Below are positions 55,065 through 63,700 of a DNA stretch of 64,000 nt, piece by piece. Source of the DNA: CAYJKB01 sp964370625 (GTDB lineage: Bacteria > Bacillota > Clostridia > Oscillospirales > Butyricicoccaceae); the NCBI GenBank assembly GCA_964370625.1, contig CAYJKB010000003.1, positions 1 to 64,000 on the forward strand. The letters are read 5' to 3'. The position numbers and the translations under genes are program-made. The stretch's first letter is position 1. Each line of letters starts with the position of its first letter. The notes beneath the pieces are model-generated. The model made no database searches, was not told the DNA's origin, and was given only the letters and a program-made list of their open reading frames with translations.

Positions 55065-55234
55065 GCCGAAATACCCCCATTTGTATTTTATTACCTATTA
55101 AAAACCATGTAGAATATATTATATCAAATTTTTTTATATTTGTGTATAGCCTTTCGAAAAATATTTTTCTAGTGTTTATTTTTTCGAGCAAATATGATAA
55201 AATTAATCATATACAAATAGAGAGGAGCTTTGAT

Positions 55235-55744
55235 ATGAATTGTCCGAATTGTCGTAAACCTCTTAGCACAAAATATACTGAGTGTCCTTATTGTGGCACT
55301 TATATTCACAGTGTAACACCTGAAATTTATTCAATTAAAAATATACATGATGTAATGAACAAAGGCATTAAAGAAAAATTTTTTCCTTCAACTCTTATTT
55401 ATTATTTAGTGATAGCTAGCATTATTTTTCCACCGTTTAGCAATTTTATAGGTGTACATTATCACCCTGTATCTTCTGCCACAGCACAACTTCTGATGTT
55501 TATTGCAGATTATATGTTAGTCCCTTGGTTTTCTTCTAATCTATTTGTCATAGGTATTGGATTTTCTCTCGAATTAAAGCGTAAAGAAATCTACCCTACT
55601 CGCTCTGAAATTTTATTTGTAATAGGCTCTATTCTCCTTTCTATATATTATATTCTAAGTAAGCAAAATATTTTACTAATTGCTTTAGTTACTTGCCTAT
55701 TTTTAATCAAGCTTATAATAAACTATATTTCTAATAATAAATAA
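55235..55744 (+). CDS. Zinc-ribbon membrane protein
   Basis: This 169-residue protein starts with a zinc ribbon (CPNC at 3-6 and CPYC further on) and has four hydrophobic segments in the remainder (for example LIYYLVIASIIFPPFSNFIG and ILFVIGSILLSIYYI). The ATG at 55235 follows GAGGAG; upstream in-frame sequence is leader. Function is unknown. It ends at a strong bidirectional terminator. Confidence 0.78.
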   Translation: MNCPNCRKPLSTKYTECPYCGTYIHSVTPEIYSIKNIHDVMNKGIKEKFFPSTLIYYLVIASIIFPPFSNFIGVHYHPVSSATAQLLMFIADYMLVPWFSSNLFVIGIGFSLELKRKEIYPTRSEILFVIGSILLSIYYILSKQNILLIALVTCLFLIKLIINYISNNK

Positions 55745-55746
55745 TT

Positions 55747-55782
55747 AAAAGGTTGCGATGAACATTCTCATCACAACCTTTT
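55747..55782. terminator. Bidirectional terminator between the zinc-ribbon gene and the feo operon
   Basis: A 15-bp near-perfect stem (55747-55761 and 55768-55782), A-rich and T-rich at the ends, lies between convergent genes. Confidence 0.85.
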
Positions 55783-55796
55783 GTGTTTATTTGATT

Positions 55797-55982
55797 TTAA
55801 TGATTACAACCTGAACAACCATTAGTGTCAGTTGAATCTTCTTTTTTTTCGTTAGCTGATTTAGATGAACACGCACTACACCCTATGCATTTTGCACCTT
55901 TTTTCTTTTGAGATACAACATACCAAATCGCAAGAGATATAATTACTACTAATATTAAAGCAACTATTAAATCGTTCATCAT
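55797..55982 (-). CDS. FeoB-associated Cys-rich membrane protein
   Basis: This 61-residue protein has one N-terminal membrane segment (about 4-24), a basic stretch and Cys-rich motifs (CIGCSAC and CSGCNH), the pattern of the FeoB-associated family that replaces FeoC in many Firmicutes. AGAAGG precedes two adjacent Met codons; either could start. It is the last gene of feoA-feoB. Confidence 0.88.
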   Translation of the reverse strand: MMNDLIVALILVVIISLAIWYVVSQKKKGAKCIGCSACSSKSANEKKEDSTDTNGCSGCNH

Positions 55983-56007
55983 TAAACCTTCTTTCTCTAA
56001 CAGATAA

Positions 56008-58020
56008 TTAAACTGCTACATTTGTTTTTTGTTGTGATTTTAATGCAGCTTTTTTCTCACCTTTAATTACAAGTGATACTAGAAGACCGATTAAGATTGC
56101 TACAACAACAAGCCCTGGAACAAAACCTGTGCCTACAGCTCCTGTAGTAACTAGTGTACCGATTTGATATACTAAGAATGCTACAACATAACCTGTTCCA
56201 AATTGAAGTCCAATACCAGCCCACAACCATTTTTTATTTTCCATTTCTGCATTCATAGCACCGATTGCAGCAAAACAAGGAGGTGTAAATAGGTTGAACA
56301 TTAAGTATGCTAGCGCAGCTACTGAAGTTAGACCCATTATTGATGCTACATCAGATGCCCCTGATGTAAGTTCTAATGCATCTGTATCAATAAAGCTTGT
56401 GATACCATAAACTACTGCTAATGTACCAACAACGTTTTCTTTTGCGATAAACCCTGTAACAGCTGCTGCTGCAAGTTGCCAAACACCAAAACCTAATGGA
56501 ACTAGAAGCATAGCAAATGGAGTTGAAATAGCTGCAAGGATACTTGTATTTTGTGCATTTTCAGCTACAACATTGAAGCTTAAATCGAATGTACTCATAA
56601 TTTGTACAGCTGCGTTACAAAGTAAGATAATTGTACCAGCTTTAACAACGAATGCTTTACCACGTGATAACATTGAAATAGTTGCTTTACCAATGCTAGG
56701 CACTTTGTATTCAGGAAGTTCCATAATGAAGAAAGTTCTTGCATTTTTCTCACCTGTAATACGAACAATTAAAAATGCACCTAAAATGATAAGAGCTATA
56801 CCTACGAAGTACATTAAAGTACCAACCCATGAAGCATCTTCAAAGAATACACCTGCAAATAAAGCGATAACTGGAAGTTTTGCCCCGCATGGCATAAACG
56901 GTGTTAGCATTGCAGTTGTACGACGTTGACGTTCATTTTTGATTGTTCTTGATGCCATTACACCAGGGATTGCACAAGCAGTACCAACTATCATAGGGAT
57001 AATTGATTTACCTGAAAGTCCTACAAGTTTAAGATATCTATCCATAACTACAGCAACACGTGCCATATAACCACAATCTTCTAGAAGTGCAAGTAAGAAG
57101 AACATTACCATGATAAGTGGTAAGAAACCAAGTACAGCACCAACACCACCGATTATACCATCAAGTAAAAGTGCTGATAAAATTGGGCTTACATCTTCAC
57201 CAAGTGCAGCTGCTGCACCATCATAAATTGCGCCAATTAATACTTCAAGCCAACCTGCAATGATTGGACCTACATGTGTTTGTGAAATCGAGAACACTGC
57301 CCACATTACAGCAATAAAAATTGGAATACCAAGAATTTTATTTGCTACAATGCTATCAACTTTATCTTGTGTGTTTTTTGCACTACTTGAAATCTCACGT
57401 GTTTCAACATTTTTTACAATTTCATTTACATGCTCATAACGCTTCTTATCTGCAATAGTTACAGCATCAGCAGTTGAAACATCATAACTTGACATATCAA
57501 ACGGTGCAGATTGCCCTTTTCCTGCTTGCGCTATAGCTTTTTCAATTAATGCTGACAAACCATTATCAGTGCTTGCAGTCGCTGTTGTATTAATTACAGG
57601 ACAACCTAATTTTTCAGATAAAAGTTTTGCATTAATATTGATTTTTTTCTTAGCATTCATATCACTCTTATTAAGAGCTACAACAACTGGAATACCAATT
57701 TCTAAAAGCTGAGTTGTGAAAAATAAGCTTCTTGATAAGCTTGTTGCATCAACGATGTTGATGATTACATCTGGGTTTTCAGTTTTAACAAAATCTCTTG
57801 TGATATTTTCTTCTGAAGTAAATGGTGACATTGAATATGCGCCTGGAAGGTCTATTGCTACGATGTCAACATTCCCGCTGTAGATGCTTTTTTTAATATC
57901 CCCTTCTTTTTTCTCAACTGTAACACCAGCCCAGTTTCCAACACGCTCAACTTTACCTGTAATTGCGTTGAAAAGTGTGGTTTTACCACTATTTGGGTTT
58001 CCTGTTAGTGCAATTTTCAT
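56008..58020 (-). CDS. feoB: Ferrous iron transporter FeoB
   Basis: This 670-residue protein has an N-terminal G domain with G1 GNPNSGKTT, the switch GNWAGVTVEKK, G3 DLPGAYS and G4 NKSD, followed by a spacer and a large membrane part with two Gate segments (FLPLIMVMFFLLALLEDCGY and VGTACAIPG). It imports ferrous iron. It follows feoA by 56 bases, with an operator-like site in the gap. Confidence 0.96.
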   Translation of the reverse strand: MKIALTGNPNSGKTTLFNAITGKVERVGNWAGVTVEKKEGDIKKSIYSGNVDIVAIDLPGAYSMSPFTSEENITRDFVKTENPDVIINIVDATSLSRSLFFTTQLLEIGIPVVVALNKSDMNAKKKININAKLLSEKLGCPVINTTATASTDNGLSALIEKAIAQAGKGQSAPFDMSSYDVSTADAVTIADKKRYEHVNEIVKNVETREISSSAKNTQDKVDSIVANKILGIPIFIAVMWAVFSISQTHVGPIIAGWLEVLIGAIYDGAAAALGEDVSPILSALLLDGIIGGVGAVLGFLPLIMVMFFLLALLEDCGYMARVAVVMDRYLKLVGLSGKSIIPMIVGTACAIPGVMASRTIKNERQRRTTAMLTPFMPCGAKLPVIALFAGVFFEDASWVGTLMYFVGIALIILGAFLIVRITGEKNARTFFIMELPEYKVPSIGKATISMLSRGKAFVVKAGTIILLCNAAVQIMSTFDLSFNVVAENAQNTSILAAISTPFAMLLVPLGFGVWQLAAAAVTGFIAKENVVGTLAVVYGITSFIDTDALELTSGASDVASIMGLTSVAALAYLMFNLFTPPCFAAIGAMNAEMENKKWLWAGIGLQFGTGYVVAFLVYQIGTLVTTGAVGTGFVPGLVVVAILIGLLVSLVIKGEKKAALKSQQKTNVAV

Positions 58021-58043
58021 TTTACTTTCTCCTTTGATTTATA

Positions 58044-58059
58044 ATTAGTTTTTGCTAAC
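58044..58059 (-). promoter_or_regulatory. Operator-like site between feoA and feoB
   Basis: ATTAGTTTTTGCTAAC matches ATTAGCTTATGCTAAC at 58326-58341 in 13 of 16 positions and shares the TTAG-N6-CTAA arms. It lies 24 bases upstream of the feoB start. Confidence 0.5.
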
Positions 58060-58076
58060 TTATATGTGTCAGAAAA

Positions 58077-58289
58077 CTATATTTCTATAGCTTCTGCAAG
58101 ATCTGGGTCGATGCTGTATCTAGCATCTTTCACTGTAATAACAAAGTTATCAGATATGATGGAGATAACTGTTACTTTTTCACCTTCATAACACCCTAAT
58201 GTTAATAAAAAAGCTTCTAACTCGCTATCACTTGTGTTTACAGATTTTATTATATACTCTTTTCCGATTTCAGCTTTTGTAAGATTCAT
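58077..58289 (-). CDS. feoA: Ferrous iron transport protein FeoA
   Basis: This 70-residue protein has an SH3-like FeoA fold: LTKAEIGKEYIIKSVNTSDSE, LLTLGCYEGEKVTVIS and RYSIDPDLAEAIEI. It supports FeoB. It is the first gene of the operon, under the promoter and operator-like site at 58326-58382. Confidence 0.94.
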   Translation of the reverse strand: MNLTKAEIGKEYIIKSVNTSDSELEAFLLTLGCYEGEKVTVISIISDNFVITVKDARYSIDPDLAEAIEI

Positions 58290-58325
58290 TCAATCATCAC
58301 TTTCCTGTATATTCACACACATTTT

Positions 58326-58382
58326 ATTAGCTTATGCTAACCTCATTTAATAGAATATACCACATAAAGCATTTAAAGTCAA
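58326..58382 (-). promoter_or_regulatory. feo promoter with palindromic operator
   Basis: On the minus strand TTGACT (58377-58382) and TATATT (58354-58359) are 17 bases apart. Immediately downstream, TTAGCTTATGCTAA (58327-58340) is a 5-4-5 palindrome. Its TTAG and CTAA arms resemble DtxR/IdeR-type iron boxes more than Fur boxes. Confidence 0.65.
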
Positions 58383-58422
58383 TAGCTTCATGTGGTATTA
58401 TTAATATTTATATAATTATATA

Positions 58423-59655
58423 TTATTCTTGCAATTCTTTCATTTTTCGGCGAACATCATAAAGTTCCCCATCTATCATCATTTTATATATACGTTTGCC
58501 TTCTTTTATAAACTTAGCATTGCCCAAATATTTATAAGCATCATCTAATCTACCTAATCTATTCGCAAGTGCACCAGTTACCATCATCAAAACTTGTGTA
58601 CCTTCATCTGATATAACAGAGTTTTCAAAATATTTCACAGACGCATCAAATGCCTTTTCTGTTGCAAAAATTTCCATTTCTTCATCTTTTATATCTTCAT
58701 AAATCCAAGCTAAATGTCTCCATATTTTTGATATTAGATAATAGCTGTCCTTATAATAATGTGAACATAATAGGGCAAAATAATACGAAGCAAAAACCAT
58801 ATCAACATTTTTTTCACCTGATGCATAATCAAATTTCAGCTTTTCTTTGTAGTTAAGTAAAATATTCTTCACTTGTGTTGGCAAATTAACATAAGTAGAG
58901 AAGTTATGTTCAAATGTACTAAAGTAACAATGCGGGCATGTGTAAACTTCATACCACTCAGGCATTATATCTTTATAATGACGTCTTAAATCACATCTTA
59001 ATTTACCATCTTGTTTAAGTTGAGACATAAGCACTTTATTTGTATTAAATTCTTCTTTACAATTCGGACATTTCACTTTAATATTCACAAGATACTGTTT
59101 ATGTTCATCTGATGCTTTTATATTATATTTTTTATGCTTTTCAGGGAACGGATTTGAATCTACTATATCATTTTTCGCATAACTAAACTCATTTTTTGAT
59201 TGTTCAACAATACCTTTCATGCCAACACTTTCATCGTGTCCATATTTTGAAATCCACTGACTAAGAAGCCCAGCTAGTTGAACTTTTTCATCATTTGTAG
59301 TGGATAATCGTCTGCATATGGTAGCTATAAATTGGAAAATAGCTTCTGGTGCTTGTTCAGAAAAACTGAAAAAATTATCTTTCGATAATGCAAGCAAGGC
59401 TGTATCTTCTGAGGCTACAACTGTAGCTGATCGAGGTTTATTTAAAAACAGGCTCATCTCACCGAAAAATTCACCAGCTTCTATATGTGCAAGTAACACT
59501 TCATCAAAGAGCCCGTAACTTTTATAGACATTTACACTCCCTGAAACTATTACATACATTTCATTTATATCTCTATCATTTTCACGTACAATAATTTCAC
59601 CAGTTGCAAATTTTTTGAAATTTGAAATCTTTTTGAGTAATTTTACATCAATCAT
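58423..59655 (-). CDS. Cyclic-nucleotide-binding domain protein with DUF2225
   Basis: This 410-residue protein has an N-terminal cNMP-binding domain (about 10-125) with the full phosphate-binding cassette (FGEMSLFLNKPRSATVV), so it may bind a cyclic nucleotide. There is no Crp helix-turn-helix. A linker leads to a DUF2225 region with zinc-binding CxxC pairs at 196-199 and 240-243, then an alpha-helical TPR-like segment to the end. Function is unknown; a signal-responsive zinc protein is the best reading. Confidence 0.82.
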   Translation of the reverse strand: MIDVKLLKKISNFKKFATGEIIVRENDRDINEMYVIVSGSVNVYKSYGLFDEVLLAHIEAGEFFGEMSLFLNKPRSATVVASEDTALLALSKDNFFSFSEQAPEAIFQFIATICRRLSTTNDEKVQLAGLLSQWISKYGHDESVGMKGIVEQSKNEFSYAKNDIVDSNPFPEKHKKYNIKASDEHKQYLVNIKVKCPNCKEEFNTNKVLMSQLKQDGKLRCDLRRHYKDIMPEWYEVYTCPHCYFSTFEHNFSTYVNLPTQVKNILLNYKEKLKFDYASGEKNVDMVFASYYFALLCSHYYKDSYYLISKIWRHLAWIYEDIKDEEMEIFATEKAFDASVKYFENSVISDEGTQVLMMVTGALANRLGRLDDAYKYLGNAKFIKEGKRIYKMMIDGELYDVRRKMKELQE

Positions 59656-59763
59656 GGTGTTTCACCTCATAACGCTTATTTGTTATAGTTTAAACCATTG
59701 CTATACATATTTCAATAGTTGATTTTAATTTTTGTATAATATTTACAACTTCGTAAGAAATGA

Positions 59764-59793
59764 TTGACTACTATAACCATTTCATAGTATAAT
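59764..59793 (+). promoter_or_regulatory. Promoter of the stalk-domain protein gene
   Basis: TTGACT (59764-59769) and TATAAT (59788-59793) are separated by 18 bases. Confidence 0.75.
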
Positions 59794-59831
59794 ATCAACT
59801 ATAAATAAATATTCACGAAAGAGGGATTATA

Positions 59832-60539
59832 ATGAATAAAAAGAAAGTTCTAAAAACATTGCTTTTAATTTTTGCATTATCTGCTAGCATGGTTTTTGGT
59901 GCAATTGCTGCTGTTACAAATCAGTCAATTTCAGCTCTTTTAAACCGCACAATTGTTGTTATGTATAATAAGGAAGCACAAGTTTTTAAAGATGCTAAAG
60001 GCACTCAAGTTTATCCAATTTCCTATAATGGAACTACATATCTGCCTATCCGTTCTATTTCTGAAATGCTTGATTTACCAATCGAATGGGATGGAGCTAC
60101 AAATACCATTACTTTAGGCAATAATGAAAAATTGCCAACAGACCTTGTTAAACGTGCCCAAAGCGGAGCTACTTCAACTTCTTGGATTGTAAATGATACA
60201 GATTTACTTTCTTTCGAAGGTTCAACTTATGATAATGCTATTGCTTATAAACTATGGAACGGCAGTGCTTCTGATGGACATTCTCACCGTATGTACTTTA
60301 ATGTATCAGGTTATACTACTATTACATTCACTGCTGCAAATGCTGGTACATCTCCTGTTGAGTTTCGTCTTTATGACCAAAATCAAGAAGTTATTGCAAC
60401 CGTGCCTGTAGAACCAGGTCAAACTATTAATAAAACTATTGAGCTTACTCGTAACCAAACAGAACTTGCTTTCGCAGCTGTTACAGAGCCTGGTCAAACT
60501 GGATTTAATGCATTTATTTATGATGCGTTAATCTCTTAA
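59832..60539 (+). CDS. Secreted stalk-domain protein with C-terminal beta-sandwich
   Basis: This 235-residue protein has a signal peptide (about 1-27), a copper-amine-oxidase N-terminal-like stalk domain (about 40-96, TTYLPIRSISEMLDLPIEWD) and a C-terminal domain resembling the NPCBM carbohydrate-associated fold (SHRMYFNVSGYTTITFTA, then VEFRLYDQNQEV). It is probably exported and wall-associated. GAGGG precedes the ATG. A strong terminator follows. Confidence 0.8.
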   Translation: MNKKKVLKTLLLIFALSASMVFGAIAAVTNQSISALLNRTIVVMYNKEAQVFKDAKGTQVYPISYNGTTYLPIRSISEMLDLPIEWDGATNTITLGNNEKLPTDLVKRAQSGATSTSWIVNDTDLLSFEGSTYDNAIAYKLWNGSASDGHSHRMYFNVSGYTTITFTAANAGTSPVEFRLYDQNQEVIATVPVEPGQTINKTIELTRNQTELAFAAVTEPGQTGFNAFIYDALIS

Positions 60540-60553
60540 ACTTCTTTAAAATC

Positions 60554-60584
60554 AAAAGTGTGGCAGATTGCCACACTTTTTTTA
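60554..60584 (+). terminator. Terminator of the stalk-domain gene
   Basis: AAAAGTGTGGCA (60554-60565) pairs with TGCCACACTTTT (60569-60580), followed by a T run. Confidence 0.87.
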
Positions 60585-60683
60585 TTACTTTTAAAATACA
60601 GAAAATATAGATGTTGAAACTTTCAAATTTGAAAGTATATATATCTTACTATTTGCAATGATTCAGTATTTTTAATATAACTT

Positions 60684-60715
60684 AGGCTGTGACGAATAAA
60701 ATCTCGTCACAGCCT
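60684..60715. terminator. Hairpin after the SLH protein gene
   Basis: AGGCTGTGACGA (60684-60695) pairs perfectly with TCGTCACAGCCT (60704-60715). T runs are short, but it lies just past the stop of the minus-strand gene. Confidence 0.7.
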
Positions 60716-60723
60716 TAAATATT

Positions 60724-63700
60724 TTAATGTAAAGTATATAAGATTTTTGCAATTTCTCCACGTGTGATATTATTCATAGGTAAAATTGTTCCATCTGGAT
60801 ATCCACCGATATATCCTAATGATACTAATGTTTCTACATAAGGATAGCTCCAACTTGGTACATTTCCACTATCCGTTGCTGTAAGTTCAGAAATTTCATA
60901 ACCTTTTTCTATAGTTTTACCTATAACTGTCATAACTTCTGCACGAGTAATATTATTTGTTGGATTAAACATCATTTCACCAGTTGCAGTATTAAGACTT
61001 CCTGTCATAATTCCATTTGCATAAACAGCTTTCACGCTATCTAATGCCCAAGATGGAATTTTATCAGCATCAATTACATCTAAAGTCATTTCAGTTGGAA
61101 CTTCAAGCTGTAAATATCTCGCCATAATTACTGCAAATTCTGCACGAGTTAAATTTCTTGATGGATTAAAATAATATTGTCCATCAGAAACTGACCCTGT
61201 GATTATTCCTTGTTCAGCCACAAAATTCACATATCCTTCTGACCAATGTGAAGCTGTATCTGCAAAAGCTTTATAATTACTTTGCCCTGCTTTAATTTCT
61301 AAGCTTTCAGTAGAAATATTTCCAGAATTATCATAAGCTGTCACAGTGATTCTGTGAATTCCATCTGATAATGCACCTTGTGAGCTTGTCGGAAATTCAA
61401 TTTGTTGCACAGGCTGTGGAATAGGTTCTGTCGGAACTGGATCTGGTGTAGGTGTTGGCTCTACTGGTTCTGGTTCTACTGGCTCTGGATTTACAACAAC
61501 CGGAGGCTCTGTAGTGTCAGTTGGTTCTGTAGTATCGGCTGGCTCAGTTGGTTGCTCAGGATCTGTAACTACAGTTTCAGGGTCTTGAACTGTGTTTCTG
61601 TGTTCAGCTGATGCTGTATCTGTGATTACTTGTTCACCTTCTTCTGGCACTATAGGAAGTGGTGCTACTGTGACCTTCACAGATAAATTTCCTGTTTTTG
61701 TGTCATAAGAATAATTTGTGATTTTTTCACCGTCTAAATATACATTTAGATTTTCATTTTCAATAAATACAGCTCCATTTTCGTCTGTCACTTTAAAATT
61801 GGCTGTATAACTTTGTCCATTATCAATATTTACAGAAGTTTGTGTAGTTGTTAATAGTGGAGCAATATCATCATAACTTTCAGTCAATAATGCTGAAATA
61901 TTGTCAATTTGAATTTGTCCTGTAGTTTGTTCTTCAAGTGTAATGTCAAAACCTTTAAAGTTTACAGCATATTCAGGTAAAACAGCTGAATAATATATGT
62001 ATCCATCATTTTCATTCCCTTGTACAAGTTCAAGTTGCAGTGGAACTGCATTAACATCTGTAAAGTTCGCTGTGATACTTGCAATATTATCAGATTTCAC
62101 ATATATTCCAAACGTTTTATATTCTGGTGCTATATATATTTCTTTATTAGTTAAATTAATTTTATCCGTATTTTCATAAGAAATCACACCATTTGACATT
62201 CCATAAAGTACATTTGACAAGTCATTCGATGTACTTAGTGTTCCGCCATTAACTGTAAATTCTAATACTTCATCTTCAAAACCTTCTATGATATTTACAT
62301 CAGTTTGTTCTGATAATCCAACTGATACAGAAATTGTATCTTTTGCACTGCCATAATTTACAGTTATGCTTCCGTCAGCAGGGACACTGCCTGCTGTAAA
62401 TAATCCATTCTCATCAATTGTGCCAATATTGCCTTGTACACTCCAAGTATAACTTTTGTCTACACTTGCAACATATTTATCACGATAGCTTGCTGTGGCT
62501 GATAAATCATAGCTTTTACCTGTACCTAGTGATAAACTTGTTATTGCTTTATCAGTTTCATCAGTTAGCATTGAAATTTTTTCTACTTTTTCCATAACAG
62601 TTATTTGTTCTGTACCTGTTACACCATTTGCAGAAGCTGAAACTGTGATTACACCTGTTTTATCTGCTGTGAGCACTCCATTTTCTGTGATAGTCGCAGA
62701 TCCATTTTCAACATCATATGTAACATCTTGTGGTGGTGTAACACTGTTAAAATTCGCATCAGTTGCTTTAACTGTTAAATTTACACTTGCATGAGGTAAC
62801 ATTGTGTATGTATTTGGATAGATATGTAATTTGTCAATTTGATTACTTGGCATCGTATTATTTACTAAATAAATGAAGTTTGCACTTTTGCGAAGCACTC
62901 CGTCAGAGGGCAAATTAAGCGTAGTAAGAAGGCTATCTCCTGGAAGTTGTGCCACCATTACAGATGATCCACCACCATCTAAGTTAATAGCAGTTACACA
63001 ACCTATGCTTTTCATATATAAAGCAAGGTCTAAAAGTCCGATACCGTCAGAATTTCCTTTTCCACGTCCATCAACTTCAACTAAGACAACACTTCCATCA
63101 GCTTTCACACCAACAGCTGTTCTCGGTTGTTCTGTAGTGCCATGGTTATTTGCATTTCCATTTTCAACTAAGACTTCTTTGCCACCTATAGCATAGATAA
63201 CTTCTGTCCATTCTGGATTATTTGTGCTAACTGTGAGTGTTACATTATCGCCTACATTAAATTCTGGAAAACGTTCTATAGGTCCTGAATTTGACACACA
63301 TAATACCATTTGATTTTCAGCAATAGGCTGTGATTGATTTGTTTCGTACACACTTACAACTTTTAGATTAACTGTGCCACCTACTGTAACTGGTGTATCA
63401 TCAACTCGTTCAAATAAAATATTTTTTCCGCTTGCTGATAATCTTGTCTCGTTATAATAATTATGATCTAACAAATAGATGCCACTTGTAGTTCTAGTTT
63501 TATTAAAATAATCTACTGTAACATAGTCTACACCATTAGAAAGAAGCATACCAAATGTAGGCTTACCTATAACAGCACTTCCATCTGCTTTAAAACCTAC
63601 AGCAGACTGCCAAGCATCTGACGATGTAAGCACTCCTTCATTAATTACAAGCCCTACAGGAACACCAGTGTCTGTGGAATAATAATCTCCATTTATCCCT

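Noticed and set aside
61441..61560. Tandem repeat resembling a CRISPR or satellite array
   Set aside because: The repetition is the in-frame Glu-Pro-Val and Thr-Glu-Pro coding of the linker, with no spacers.
61402..61611. Trp/Cys-rich plus-strand frame
   Set aside because: It is the complement of the Pro/Glu/Thr linker of the SLH protein and reflects that low-complexity codon use.
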